Source of the DNA: Romanomermis culicivorax
Lineage: Eukaryota; Nematoda; Enoplea; Mermithida; Mermithidae
Direction: 5' to 3'
Assembly: GCA_963922205.1 (NCBI GenBank)
Contig: CAWUHX010000127.1
Location: forward strand, 496,001-560,000
DNA: 64,000 bases
Made by a program: the position numbers and the translations under genes. Shown piece by piece: positions 1-11,800 of this stretch (its first letter is position 1; each line of letters starts with the position of its first letter). Under the pieces are notes generated by a model, which saw only the letters and a list, made by a program, of their open reading frames with translations, was not told where the DNA came from and made no database searches.

Positions 1-836
1 AGGCGTTGAGAAAAATCCTTTTTTAATTGACCCGACAACAATGACAGCGACAGGATCAAAGCTAAATGGCATGTCAAAGAATGTTGTATTGTTCTCTTCC
101 GTTTTTGGATATAAAAGTCGGTCGTTGATGTGACAGAATTTGTCAATTTTCTCAAATTGGTGAAGTACGCCGAACTCTTTCAACATAACGATTATGCATA
201 CTACCGTATACTACGACGAAAGATTGGGCAAAGTCGTCGAGTGTACAATTGTGGATGATCAAAAGGGTAAACATATTCTTCATCCAGCAATCTAATTTTT
301 CTGAATCACGATCGAAAATTTTTTAACGATTACTGTAGTTGATGGAGACAGGAATTTTGCTCGTTCTGATATCTGATATTCGATTCTTATCTAGAAGATT
401 TTCAGAGGCTGCCCATTAAATGCACGTAGGTGGAAAACGATTTTGAGATAAACTGCAACACCTACTCTTCACATTTTGACACGATTTCTGAGAGGTTCGA
501 ACTTCCCTATGTAGTGAACGTACAGGGTCAAAATTTTTGGCGTCAGGGTTGGGATCGGGGTTGGTGTGGGGGTCGGGGTTACAGTTAGTATAACAATAAC
601 ACATCATAATGGTCGTTTAAGATATTGTGTGCCCTAAATTGTCAGGCAAGTGAAACTATAACAGATAAAATAAATCAAGTTTTATTTATCAAAGTAAAAT
701 CTATTTAATACCTTACAATTTTGCACGAAAAAAGGGGTTGCAAATTATTATTCCTTAAAACAATCGCTTTGTTTGTATTCTTCCAAAGCACTTTCGAGCC
801 TATAATCAATAGCCCGCTGATTATAGTAAAACCAAA
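1..836. other. no gene recognised; short G-rich repeat
   Basis: I see no coding region. Around 540-590 there is a short degenerate run of GGTCGGGGTT-like units. It may be related to the similar G-rich inverted repeat near 1640-1757. The rest is unremarkable AT-rich sequence. Confidence 0.4.
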
Positions 837-1184
837 TCAATTTTTCAGCATTTTCAGGCAATAAGTGAAAGTAATCGTTGGGCCTTCATTATCAATAATT
901 GGCGAAATAATCGTTGGGCCTTCATTATCAATACTTGCTTCATTGTCATTTGATAACTTGTAAATTATTTTCTTGGGAGCATCACTTTTGGTTTTAGATT
1001 TTTTTGCAATGGTATCTTCATTTTTGGCTTCTGAGTGCTTTGTAAGGTGCGCAGCCTTCAGGTGATCCCATAAACTTTTAGTAGAGCTATATTTTGTAAG
1101 CAGTAGTTCATGACAATAATTGCACCATGCTTTGTCAACTGGCACAGAATCAAAATGTTGCCAAATAATAGATTTTTTTGGCAT
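837..1184 (-). pseudogene. BED-type zinc finger fragment (hAT transposase N-terminus)
   Basis: A 115-residue reading frame opens with a BED zinc finger, the DNA-binding domain found at the N-terminus of many hAT transposases and ZBED proteins. Visible are W8, the C21-x2-C24 pair, and H41-x4-H46, with the usual ST..L..HL spacing between them. After about residue 75 the frame runs through a short direct repeat (NEGPTI twice, from a DNA repeat of about 38 bp near 862-935) and stops. No hAT catalytic domain follows downstream on the minus strand, so I call it a remnant of a transposon or domesticated gene. The finger call is firm. Whether any of it is expressed cannot be seen. Confidence 0.65.
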
Positions 1185-1639
1185 AATAGCAAAGTGAAAT
1201 TAAACGTTAGCCTCAACAAAAAACACTTAGTTTATGCATATGCTTTCTCAATATTTGTCGTGCCATTTCAATTAATAGAACGCAGAACAGATACAGAACA
1301 ATAAACACACACAAAGAACAGATAAATACAGAACAGATACAGAATAAAGAGAAGTTAGTTCACATTTTTTGACAGCAGTTTCATTTAAGATTGAGAACAC
1401 ATTCTGTGGAAAATTTGCCTTGGAAATAAATACGGACACTTAATCTGCACCAGATAAATCAACTCATGGGCGACAGAACGGCATAAGAAAAACTGCCAAA
1501 GACTTAAACTATGCCACATAGCACCTATACTCAGCAGCGTTACATGATCTACTCGCCCAGACTTGTCGAAGTTTAACAGTATTCACTTCTTGTCCAAACC
1601 AAATTGACTCATTTTATGGAGAGAAAAATTTTATAGTGC

Positions 1640-1757
1640 AAGTGTAACCCCGAAAAAAGTTCAACCCCGACTCAGTTTTTCTTTTCGGGGTTTGGGGTCA
1701 GGGTCGAGGTTAAAAAGTCGGGGATCCCCGACTTTTCTTTCGGGGTTGGGGACCCCT
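1640..1757. repeat. G-rich inverted repeat (small foldback)
   Basis: CCCCGAAAAAAGTTCAACCCC near the left end is answered by TTTCGGGGTTGGGGACCCC at the right end. A perfect core palindrome, AAAGTCGGGGATCCCCGACTTT, lies between. This looks like a small foldback or MITE remnant. I found no convincing target duplication. Confidence 0.5.
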
Positions 1758-1774
1758 ACAATCACTATCCCTAT

Positions 1775-2060
1775 GATGAGATGAAAATTAATCATATCTC
1801 AAAATGAACCACTTGGGGTAGTTTTTGTGCTTACTTTCACGGTATCATTGGTTTACTTAAAAATTAAAATTTACGTGGCTGCAATAAGTCAAAGTTTGAA
1901 AAGTGATGATTGTCTGCATGTTTCCGTGATCGTACTACCAAGCGATATTTTAGAATAGGAGTGATAAATGAATATTCATTTTACACAGGAGAAGACAGGC
2001 CACCTTTTGGTTACCATTTGCAGTAAATTATGGCATATTACGCACATTTTTTTTTTGCAT
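1775..2060. repeat. dispersed repeat, copy 1 (copy 2 at 35490-35790)
   Basis: The two stretches share AAATTAATCATATCTCAAAA, a segment around AAGCGATATT, and AAATATTCATT-type blocks in the same order over about 290 bp, with many substitutions. No open frame is conserved. It is an old dispersed repeat of unknown class. Confidence 0.5.
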
Positions 2061-2327
2061 ATTACACCCGTTTTCATGCGGAATCAATGTTGTCACGATA
2101 CTCAGTGTGTAAATGTCTGATTTTCAATATTTTCACCATGTTACTTTTGTAACAGGGTGGCAGAATAAGCTCAAGCATGTTTCTTAATATGAAAAAGGAT
2201 ATCACAGGAAAAAAATAACATTGTGGTCAATGTCAATTAGGTTTTTCAATGATGCCAGCGTTTTTCAGTATGTAATATTTGAGTTTGAACAGTCATTTGA
2301 TGAGCAGTTAATTTTCATGAATAAAAC

Positions 2328-2606
2328 TCATGATTTTGTATTAACCTGAAGTGCTGGAGGAATCGCATAATTTCGACCAGAAGTTTCTAATTGATCCTGG
2401 AGAAGCGTAATCAAGTCTTGGGAACCATTTTTCGACAATTTGTATCTTGATTTAAAGGTAACGTCATCGTAGCCCTCAAATGGATTGGCCCTATCCCGAA
2501 AGTGACGAATATGATGTACTATTTCTTCACATTCATAAAGATGATCCAATAGGTCAATAATATCCATGACAATTGAAAAAATTAACAAACAGACTACTGC
2601 TAACAC
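2328..2606 (-). pseudogene. PIF/Harbinger transposase N-terminal fragment
   Basis: About 90 codons read like the N-terminal part of a HARBI1-type transposase: a leader, then RDRANPFEGYDD, F.SRYKLSK, LITLLQDQLE and finally AIPPALQV. That is the order seen just before the DDE nuclease domain in this family. The catalytic domain is absent because the frame ends right after this block. The frame has no ATG near its upstream end. It is therefore a transposon relic. It sits about 140 bp from a Harbinger-type MITE (2746-3119), though nothing shows the two are one element. Confidence 0.65.
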
Positions 2607-2745
2607 GCTGCTAAAACTGGTAGGGGGCAGGTTTAGAACACCATGTTAACTTTTTTTCGACCCTAACACGTGATTGCGAATACAGGGATAAAACTTGGCA
2701 CTGTGTTACCACTGTTAGCCAAATTTTAACACCGTGTCAGCCTAA

Positions 2746-3119
2746 AGGCCCTGTCATACTTCACCCCACGGCGCCGGTTGTCCTATTCATACTAACAGGC
2801 GGCGCCGCGCCGCTCCGCGCGGTACCGGGCGGTGGCTTGTCATACTTCGCCGCGCAGTACGGCGCGGCGCCGTACGGCGCTGCTTTGTTACTTTTGGATT
2901 TTGCTCTTTTCAAAAAATGTGTATTGGTTTAGATGAAGCCTAATGGGGCGCCGCGCGGCACCGCAAAAATTACAAAAACCTATTCATACTTCAAAGGCGG
3001 TACAGCGGGGCGCCGCGCAGCGCCGCCCGGCGCCGCTTTTTAGTATGAATAGAGCAACCGGCGCTGCACGGCGCCAGGCGGTACCGTGCGGTACCGCGCG
3101 GTGAAGTATGACAGGGCCT
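2746..3119. mobile_element. Harbinger-type MITE, GC-rich, TSD TAA
   Basis: This 374-bp element begins AGGCCCTGTCATACTTCACC and ends with the inverted counterpart GAAGTATGACAGGGCCT. It is flanked on both sides by TAA (2743-2745 and 3120-3122), the 3-bp target duplication (TWA) of PIF/Harbinger elements. The interior is packed with GGCGCC, GCGCGG and GGTACC palindromic blocks and is much richer in GC than its surroundings. TTCATACTA/TAGTATGAA forms a second inverted pair. There is no coding capacity. A related, longer, interrupted copy lies at 39817-41372. Confidence 0.8.
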
Positions 3120-3122
3120 TAA

Positions 3123-3763
3123 CACGCTGCTAACACGCGATTGTGAATACGAGCCTTAGAGATTGTGTCTTAATGACTATAGGTTTTAACACTTCTGACA
3201 CAGCTCTTGCAGGAATTGAAAAGGGTGGCAGTGAAATCCTGCAACAGACAATTTTTGCCGCTTCTTGGATATCAATGTTTTTTGCACAGTACCAAAATCG
3301 ACGGTGCAGAAACTTTTGTGTCTGTTTTTGCACGATGCAAAGCTATTTCCTGTGATGAGCTTCCCGATTGAACTCAAGTACATATCTATAGTTAGTTTTT
3401 TATAAATGCTTCTAAATTGAAAAAAGGACAAAAATCAACTGTGCAGTCAAAATCGCATATAAAGGCCTTCACAGTAAGATTTTTCACTCCAAAAATTTTT
3501 AAAAGTTGATTGTATAAGGTCACAAATTTTCAATCTCACGTGATGAATGGTTCAGCTGAAAATTGTAAAAATCTAAAATAGTACTTGCTCTCCACTTTTA
3601 TAATTTAGAATCATTTCAAGAAAAACAGACTATAGTCATGTTTTTTTGTTCTGTATTTTCGTATATCTCTTCGTGTAATATGAATATAAGATATTATGGA
3701 CTTTTTCTACGATTTTAGCACCACAATATTTAAAAAAATTAATGCACATATCGGTTGTGTCTT
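3123..3763. other. no gene recognised
   Basis: Short frames occur on both strands but resemble nothing and overlap each other. The stretch near 3560-3650 (ending ACAGACTATAGTCATG) has an inverted relative at about 15745-15840 inside the aquaporin intron, so this is repeat-derived sequence. Confidence 0.4.
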
Positions 3764-3764
3764 A

Positions 3765-4708
3765 AGCCGGGTATATACTTACCCGTACGCACGTGTGCCG
3801 CCCATTTTTGAGCAGGCCCCGCAATTTGCGGCCCCGAAATTGAATGCACAATCGTGCGCTGCATTGCGGGTGCCGGGCGAAAAATTTGCGGGACCCAATA
3901 ATTTTGCATGTGCGGGCAAGTAGAAACCATTTCTACTTCTTCGCACATCTGTAATTCATGCAGATCAGGAACCATCACCACAGTACAGTAAAGTATTGTT
4001 TTTTGCCCATGGCGCACGATTGAACTTCATTTCCGAGCCCACCCCCCCCTGTTGGTGCGATGCGATCGCATGCGAATATTTTTAGCTTGTTTCTGAAACG
4101 GTGGGAAAACTTTGGGCTGTTTCCCAAGTTGGGAAAAACATTTTCGGATGCACGGTAGAAAATTCAAAAAATATTACGCGCGGAAAATACATGGCTACTG
4201 TGCCTGGCGCGTTTCAAAAGGCAATGTCACACGTTCGGGGGAGGGGCTCAATTTTTTTCTCTCAAAAGGGGTGTTTTGAGGAAAAAAATTTCGAAATGAG
4301 GAAAAAAATTTTGGGTATGGTTTCCATTGAGGAAAAAATTTTGCGGAATTCAAAACTGAAAAGATGCGTTTTGGTCAAAATTTTACGGCGCTTCATGCCC
4401 ATCATGGGTAAAATGATAACTATTTTCTATCAGGCGCGGCTGTTAGCATATGTACTTGGACTTACTAATTAATGCTCAACAGTTTCCATCAATCAAGTTA
4501 GCTTTGCTCATGGTGCACGATTGTACTAGATTTTCCAGCCCTCCCTCACACCCATACGCGTACGGTTAAGTATATTCAAATGCTGCCCGCAATGAGGCCG
4601 CATGCGCTTTTTTGGCTGAAGTATATTTGGACAACCCGCATTTTGGTCGAACATTGGCAGGTCGCAAAACTGCTCCGCATGTGCATACGGGTATGTATAT
4701 ACCCAGCT
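3765..4708. mobile_element. foldback/MITE, TSD TTA
   Basis: The left end AGCCGGGTATATACTTACCC matches in inverted orientation the right end GTATATACCCAGCT. TTA flanks both sides (3762-3764 and 4709-4711), a Harbinger-type (TWA) target duplication. The arms repeat GC-rich words such as TTTGCGGG and GTGCGGGC. The interior includes repeats of a GAGGAAAAAAATTT unit. The open frame across 4101-4472 is made of these repeats and is not taken as a gene. Confidence 0.65.
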
Positions 4709-4834
4709 TTAGGCTTGCGATTACACTTAGACTTACGTTTTAGCTTAGGCTTGATGGAAAATCAATAAAATGTCCCGGTGGTAAAATTGTGAAAAAAGTC
4801 CAATATTTTCATTGAGTTTCTTCTAAAAACGTTC

Positions 4835-5697
4835 TGTAACGCCCAGATTCTGATTATACTTTTACTTGATCCTGACGCTGCACTTTACAGGGTCCATGGG
4901 GACGTGATGATACAAATTGTGATGGTAATACGACAAAATAATGACGAACGAAAAATTGATGATTGCTTCCTCATCGACGATATAAGAATACTCTTTGCTT
5001 CACAAAAACAAGTCTGGCATAAAACAAGCTTTCATAAATCTGACGGAATCAGGCTTTGCTTTTCTTTAAGTACTGCTTCTTTTTAGCCACTCCCTTGGTT
5101 CACGGGGGGTCTGTTTCCGAAATCTTCTTCCACTTCTGTCTATTGTAGGCTTGTTTAGCCACACCTTCCATTGCTTTCCTGGTACCATATGATTTCCATG
5201 CTTCTCTTATACTGGCTTCCTCACTTACGGTGGACTTAACCAGGCCGATGTGCTTCCGTGTATGCTTCTACTTAACCACGCCTATGTGCTTCGGTGTATG
5301 CTTCTGTATCTATTTCTTGGGAGTATACATGTTTTCGTAGTAACTGCTGCTACTGTTCCACTTGAGACTGGTGTCTGGCTGGGCTTCTACTTTCTACTAC
5401 ATGAAGGTGTGTTTACGGTTTTAGGGGAGAATTAATATAGCTGTGGAATGTGTACTTTCATGTGGATTCTAGGGGACCAGGTGCCAATGTGCAAATTAAT
5501 TAGAGCATCTTTAATTTGGTCAATAACGGCTACTGGGGTGTGGGACGATCAAAACAGGGTACTTCACATAAATTTATAGGAACGTCTGCATGCGAAATCC
5601 AGACACCCTTTTTTTCTAAAATGAATTTATATCTAATAATGAATATCACATAGTGTACATTATGTATTTACACCGATGTGTTAGCACCTACATTACA
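4835..5697. mobile_element. solo LTR, family A copy 1, TSD GTTC
   Basis: This 863-bp sequence starts TGTAACG and ends ATTACA. It is flanked by GTTC on both sides (4831-4834 and 5698-5701), the 4-bp target duplication of an LTR retrotransposon. A second copy in the same orientation lies at 22994-23866, with its own different duplication. Shared blocks include CTTCTGTATCTATTTC and AGATTCTAGGGGACCAG. No internal retrotransposon genes adjoin it. Confidence 0.75.
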
Positions 5698-5835
5698 GTT
5701 CAAACGCCAAAGAGGAATGATCTTAAGAACGATCTTTCAGTTGAAGAGGAGAATTTTAAGTTGAGAAGAAATCAGGAGTGATGACCAGCCGACGTTCGCA
5801 GTGCAATCGTAAAACAATCATAAAATTCTAGTTCA

Positions 5836-8424
5836 GGGCCCGGTTGCATCAACTAAACCTGAGGCTAAACTCGAGCTGGGTTTCGACTGTTAGACCAAAG
5901 GTTTAGCTTAACTCGACGTCAGGTTTAACATTTAGTGGTTGCATCAAACATTTCGAGCTTGGGTTTAGCTAAACCTGAGGGTTAACTCGAGCTCGGTCAC
6001 AACTAAGTCAATAACACTCTTTAGAAATAAAAATGTGCTATTGTGCATACTTTCTGTATTGTATCCATCATATAGCCATAATGTCAGTTTGTTGTGTCTA
6101 TTTATTTGCCGAAGAAAAAAACCCCACGTTTTTTTAATCCAATTTTTAAAAATATTTTTCGACCAAATCAGTAATATACAAAATGGATTGTCGATAAAAT
6201 TGACAGTGTTCCTACAGATCCAATATCGTTTAACGAATCCAGGGGATTATTTCTATGTCGAAAAACCCTGTCTCGTTTCTTATTTTGATTAAGCAATTAC
6301 AGCCGCAGAAAATTCATTTTTATTACTTATGAATCATAAACAACAAAAAAGAAACTAACTATTGTATGCAACTCTTGCATAACAAACGACGACAACAACA
6401 CACAAATGTAAGTAACACCTTCAGACTTAAACCTCCTACCCACCAAGTTAAATTTTTCTATTGCGCTAAACATGAGGTCTGGGACCGGTTGCATCAAAGC
6501 AGTTAAACTCGAGGTCGAGCTAAACCCGACCATTTTAAGTCTGAGCTCAGGTTTAGTGGTTGCATGAAGGTAGAGCTAAACTCTGCATGAAAATTTTTGC
6601 CCATTTTTAAGTCCGAGCTCGGGTTTAGCGCAATAGAAAAGTTAAACTTGGTCGATAGCAGGTTTAAGTCTGAGAGTGTTACTTAAATTTGCATGTTGTT
6701 GTTGTTTTTCCCATTTGTTATGAAAGAGTTATACAATAGTTGGTTTCTTTTTCGTTGTTTATGCCTCATGAGTAATGAGAATGGACTTCTTGTGGCTGTG
6801 ATTACTTAATCGAAATGTGGAAGACAGAAATAATCCCTTCGTCTGCTATACTTTTCCATTGTAATTCCTTCTTCCTTGCGGTTTCTGGATTGCGGAGCAC
6901 AGAATCAAGAATGCTGCGATGCTCCTAACAGAGTTCACGCAACCGCAAATCTTCTTTTGCAGTCCAATTTGGCTGACGAGCTTTTTTTCGCTCACGTTTT
7001 AAAAAATGGAATAAGAAACGAAGGGTTCCGTTCTTCGGCAAAAAATGGACACAACAAACTGACTTTATGGCTATATGACGCATACAACGCAGAATATGCA
7101 CAGTAGCACATTTTTATGATTGTGTCCTTATTCCCCGAACGTCCTCTTTCCCCGAACGTCCCGATTCCTCGAAAGTCCCTATTCCCCAAAGATCCCGATT
7201 CTCCGAATGATGAATAAAATTCCCTTTCCCCCGAACAATGCATCAGCACCTATTCTCCGAACGTCCCGATTCCCTGAATGGGACGGATCCACTTTTTTTG
7301 ACTAAATCGAATCCGGATCTTAAAAAATTGTTTCGTCAAATCATGATCCAGATCTAGATAGTCGTCGGATCTGTATCAAGATCCTGAACAGCAGATCCGA
7401 CCAGATCCCGATCATGTCCAGGGAGCCAAAAAAAGGCGACCGGTGCTGACTTTCATAACTTTTGAACGGATGGAGCTTTTATAATGCGGATTACTGCATT
7501 AGAATGCCCTGCTTGTCTTCGTTACAAGGGCCAAATTTTATGCCCCTAGCATTTATGATTACTGTACAAACAGAAATTCAGTAAAGTGGTCATTTTTCAA
7601 AAAGTAAAAGTTGTGAAATAAAGTAGAAGTAGTGAAATCAAGGTAAAAGTTGTGAAATCAAAATAATGGTTGCGAAATCAAAGTAAAAGTTGTCTTATTG
7701 TGAAGAAAGTTTTGTAAAGCTGTTTACACACGATATTACTTTAAAAATTACCCAGATTTGTAAGTTGCACGTAATCTAAAGTCAGCAACTTTTAATTTTA
7801 ATTTTTTATACCTACAATTTACAATGTTTTCTATAAAAAAATTTTCAATTTACAAAGTGCAATCTAAAAATAGCTTTCTTCTCTTTTCGGGGAAACGGGA
7901 TTCGACACTTTCGGGGAATAGGGACGTTCGGGGAAAAGGGAAAATCAGTGTTTGATTTATAGCGTTCTACGGGGAAACGGGACTTTCGGGGAAAAGGGAC
8001 CTTCGGGGAATGGGGGTACACCCCATTTTTATTTCTAAAGAAAAGTGTTGTTTACTAGTTGTGACCGAGCTCGAGACCTCAGGTTTAGCTAAACTCGAGC
8101 CCGAGATGTTTGATGCAACTGCTTAAGGTTAAACCTGACGTCGAGTTCAGCTAAACCTCAGGTTTAACAGTTAAAACCGAGCTCGAGTTTAGCCTCAGGT
8201 TTAGTTGATGCATCCGGCCCCTGATTTAAAAGTTCCCAAGAATTTTCATGCAACTCGACAGAATGAGCTCGAGTTAAACCTGAGCTCGGGTATATCTCGA
8301 GCTCGGATTTATCTCGAGCTCGAGTTTAACTCCACCTTCATGCAACCACTGAACCTGAGCTCAGACTTAAAATTGTCGGGTTTAGCTCGAGCTCGAGCTT
8401 AAGTGCTTTGACGCAACCGGGCCC
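5836..8424. mobile_element. composite foldback element, GGGCCCGGTTGC termini
   Basis: The left end GGGCCCGGTTGCATCAAC is mirrored at the right end by GACGCAACCGGGCCC. A further inverted copy ends at about 8221 (GTTGATGCATCCGGCCC). The arms (5836-6040, 6480-6700, 8060-8424) consist of many variants of CTCGAGCTAAACCTGAGG, so the element is largely made of its own short sub-repeats. At least two inverted pairs are nested, and another foldback (7124-8023) sits inside. No transposase frame and no clear target duplication are visible. Confidence 0.65.
7124..8023. mobile_element. nested foldback with TTCCCCGAACGTCCC arms
   Basis: The left arm repeats TTCCCCGAACGTCCC-like units (about 7127-7280). 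The right arm repeats the complement, GGGACGTTCGGGGAA-like units (about 7895-8020). The middle is AT-rich with AAGTAAAAGTTGTGAAAT repeats near 7600-7700. A relative with the same left-arm units is at 40285-40450. Confidence 0.6.
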
Positions 8425-8879
8425 CGAAGTTGTTAGCTGGAACAGTTTTCTTAACTAAAAAAGATCAAAAATCCAACAAAATTCGTATGGCTGCACAAAA
8501 TACCAGTATTACAGTTTTTTAAAATTAAAGCCAAGGGTTAAAATAGTATTATAATTTTCATAATTTTTTAAATTATACAGTATTATAATTTTTTAAAATT
8601 AAAGTTAAGGATTGAAATAAAAGTTCCTGTTGTGGAGTCATGTTTTTTTGTATTTCACTAGTGATTTGCTCTTTATATTCCTAATATGTGAATAAAATTT
8701 CGCCGTATGAAAACTTTTTGGCCTATTTGCCTTACTTGTAGCAACAAAACTGTGCCGTGCAAAAAACACTGTATTGTCACATTTTCGAAACCAAGTTCGT
8801 CCAACAAGTGTTAGTTGTTCCCGAGTGAGTAATTTGTTTATTAGGACTTTACTTTTGATCATCTCATTTTCATTTAGCA

Positions 8880-11800
8880 ATGCAAAAACAAAAGAAGCTC
8901 GATACAACCGAAGTAGTTTATACCTGGCGAAGTGCTATCAAGGAAAAATTGAGGTTCAAAAATGATCATATTAGGTTCTTCATGTCCGAAATGCTGGGAA
9001 CTTTTTTGCTTGTGGTGAGTTTCGAAGTAATAACATATCCTAGTTCGATAAATCATTTTTTCTATCGTTTCTCATAATTTTTTTTGCTCTTTCTTTTGTT
9101 TTGTTTTGCTTTGTTTTCTTTTCGTTCGATTTTCTACCCGGTTTCCTATTTTTGATTCTGTTTTGTTTTTTCCTGTCTAAGGTATATTTTCACTCCAGGT
9201 CTTCGGTGTCGGCTGCGTCGCCCAAGCCGTCCTGAACTACTCAAATATACGTTTTAATGTAGTGGCGATGAATCTTGGTTGGGGTTGTGGTATTGCTATC
9301 GCCTTTAGCGTTTGTGGTGGCGTATCTGGTATATGGAAAATGCACGGAAATCTAAGTTTCACAGATCATTATTTTTCAGGCGGACATATTAACCCTGCGA
9401 TAACGTTTTGCTTTGCTGTTCTGGGGCGAGTCAAGTGGCTCCACGTGCCCGCCTACATGGCCGGACAATATGTCGGGGCGTTTTTGGGTTCATGGGCGAT
9501 TTTTATAGTTTATTATTGTAAGAAGAAAAAAAAATTATTAGCCGTCAAGAACTGAGCACATACCAGCGAATTTTTCTGAAGAAACTTGTAGTATAAAAGA
9601 TCGGCAATCGTCCATGAATAATGCATGGCGGGTCACACACCTTCGAAGTGTGAAGCGCTTTTACGAAGAATCGTATCCATTTCCGTCTAAAACTTGTCAG
9701 TTCAAAAATTCCCTTTCATTATTCTGATTTTTAGTCAATTCTGTCAAATTAAGGCCAACTCAATGCTTTTGACAAAGGAATTAGGCAAGGTCCTTACACC
9801 TTGAACGCCACTGCACCTACGGCCGCAATTTGGGCGACATATCCCAAAAGTGATGATGTCAAAACATGGCAATGCTTTGTGGACCAAGTACGGAAAATTA
9901 GTGATATTAGATTGTAAGAAGCCAGTTATGCTGGTTGATTTTTTGTCCGTCGAGTTTTTGAATCTTTCGTCTGGTTATTTTGTGGTTCTGGTCTCAGAGT
10001 ATAATTTTGTGATTTTCGGAATCTTCTAAAACACGTGGGTAATTGTGTTTCCATATGAAGTCCGCTTCTTCTCAATACTCAACTTTTTAGCCACATGGTC
10101 CCGTCATCTGATGTGACCTCCGTTTACGGTACCTATGACCCATTAGAATTTTTTCTTCTTTCAAAAGGTATTTGCAACGAGCGTCTTGGTCTTGGCCGTC
10201 ATGGCCCTTATCGATAAATCCAACATGGAAGTGCCGAAAGGGACGATGCCTTTGTTGATCGGATTCTTGGTCATGGCGTTGGGAACAACTTTCGAATCGA
10301 ATTGTGGTGGAGCCAATAATCCGGCGAGGGATTTTTCTGCTCGACTTTTCACGGCTATGTTCGGTTGGGGAACGGGTGTCTTTAGGTCATTCTTCTTTTC
10401 GTGTCTCTAGGATAACGCCAAAGTGTATGTTCAATATGAGATCTGTCTTAGGATCTTGTTCAATCTTGCATAAGGTCTTTGTCCGAGATGAGGTTCCAGA
10501 TAAGTATCCATCAAGGTTAACAATATCTATTTACGTTGGAGTATTCTCAAGTGAGCGATTCCCATGTGAGCTATTCCCAATGGAGCGAATTCCCAAATGG
10601 GTGGTTCCCCATTGGGCTAATTCCCAATTGAGCGATTCCAAACGAGCGATCGACAATTTAATAACACTTTCTTAATGCTTTCCTTCTTTATCCTCTATTT
10701 TTGTTTGAACGAATTTCTTGTTTCTTTCGTTTTCTGTGTGTGTTGCTTATTTTTCATCTACGTGAGATTTGCATTTTTTGTCTCTGCTTTCATTCATTTT
10801 CGTCTTTCATGCCATTCACTTTTTTCTTCTTTGCTCATGAAAAAACACATTACAAGTTGTTATTTTGAACAGCCATAGCTATTTAAATTTAAATTAATTT
10901 AAATTTAAATTCAAATTTGAATTAAATATTTAAATAGCATTTAAATAGCAATAAATAGCTCCTGTATAATTCCTTTACAGTTTGACATGCTTGAGTCTTT
11001 CATAATTTAAGTGGGAAAATCATAATAAAAAACAAAAACCAAAGAATGCCGAAAGAAACAAAATATCAAGAGAAAGCAAAGTTAACAAAAAAGAAAACAG
11101 TAAGAATAAGTAAAAATAGGTGGAGAAGCATCAGAAAAAAAAGAAAATATGAAAAAGTGACAAGAAATAAGAAGTGACATAGAGAAAGCAGCAAGAAAGA
11201 AAGACAAAATATGGAGAAAGAACAAAAAAGACAGAATCAGAGAGAGATTAATAGCAAAAAACTAAGATTATATGTAACGAAGAGGAAATCAATTAGGATA
11301 AAATTATATAGAAAGTAGAGCGTATTGAGTTGTACAAGAATTATACAGGCGACTATGCCTGTACAAAATGACAACTTGTAATTCGTTGTTTCATGAGAAA
11401 AAAGAAAAAGTAGATGAAAAGAAAGACGAGAATGAAAGAAAGCAGATACAAAAGATGATAACGTAAAAACAATCATAAACGAAAACATAAGCAAAACACA
11501 AAGAAAATGAAAGAAAATAGAAATATATACTGAGAAAAATAAAAGGTAAAGACGGAAAATATGAAGAAGTGTTATTACATTTTCGAACGCTCGTTAGGAA
11601 TCGCCGTATTGGAATTCGCTCGTTTGGGAATTCGCTCATTTGGGAATTCGATCAATTGGGAATCGCACACTTGGGAATCCGCAAAATCGGGAATCGCTCA
11701 CATGGGAATCACTCACTTGGAAATTCGCTCGATTGGGAATCGCTCCCTTGGGGATCGCTTACATGAGAATAGCCTACAATCACTTATAATTTTTTTTAAC

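Noticed and set aside
4101-4472. A 123-codon open frame on the plus strand
   Set aside because: It lies inside the 3765-4708 foldback and is partly built of repeated GAGGAAAAAAATTT units; no domain is visible.
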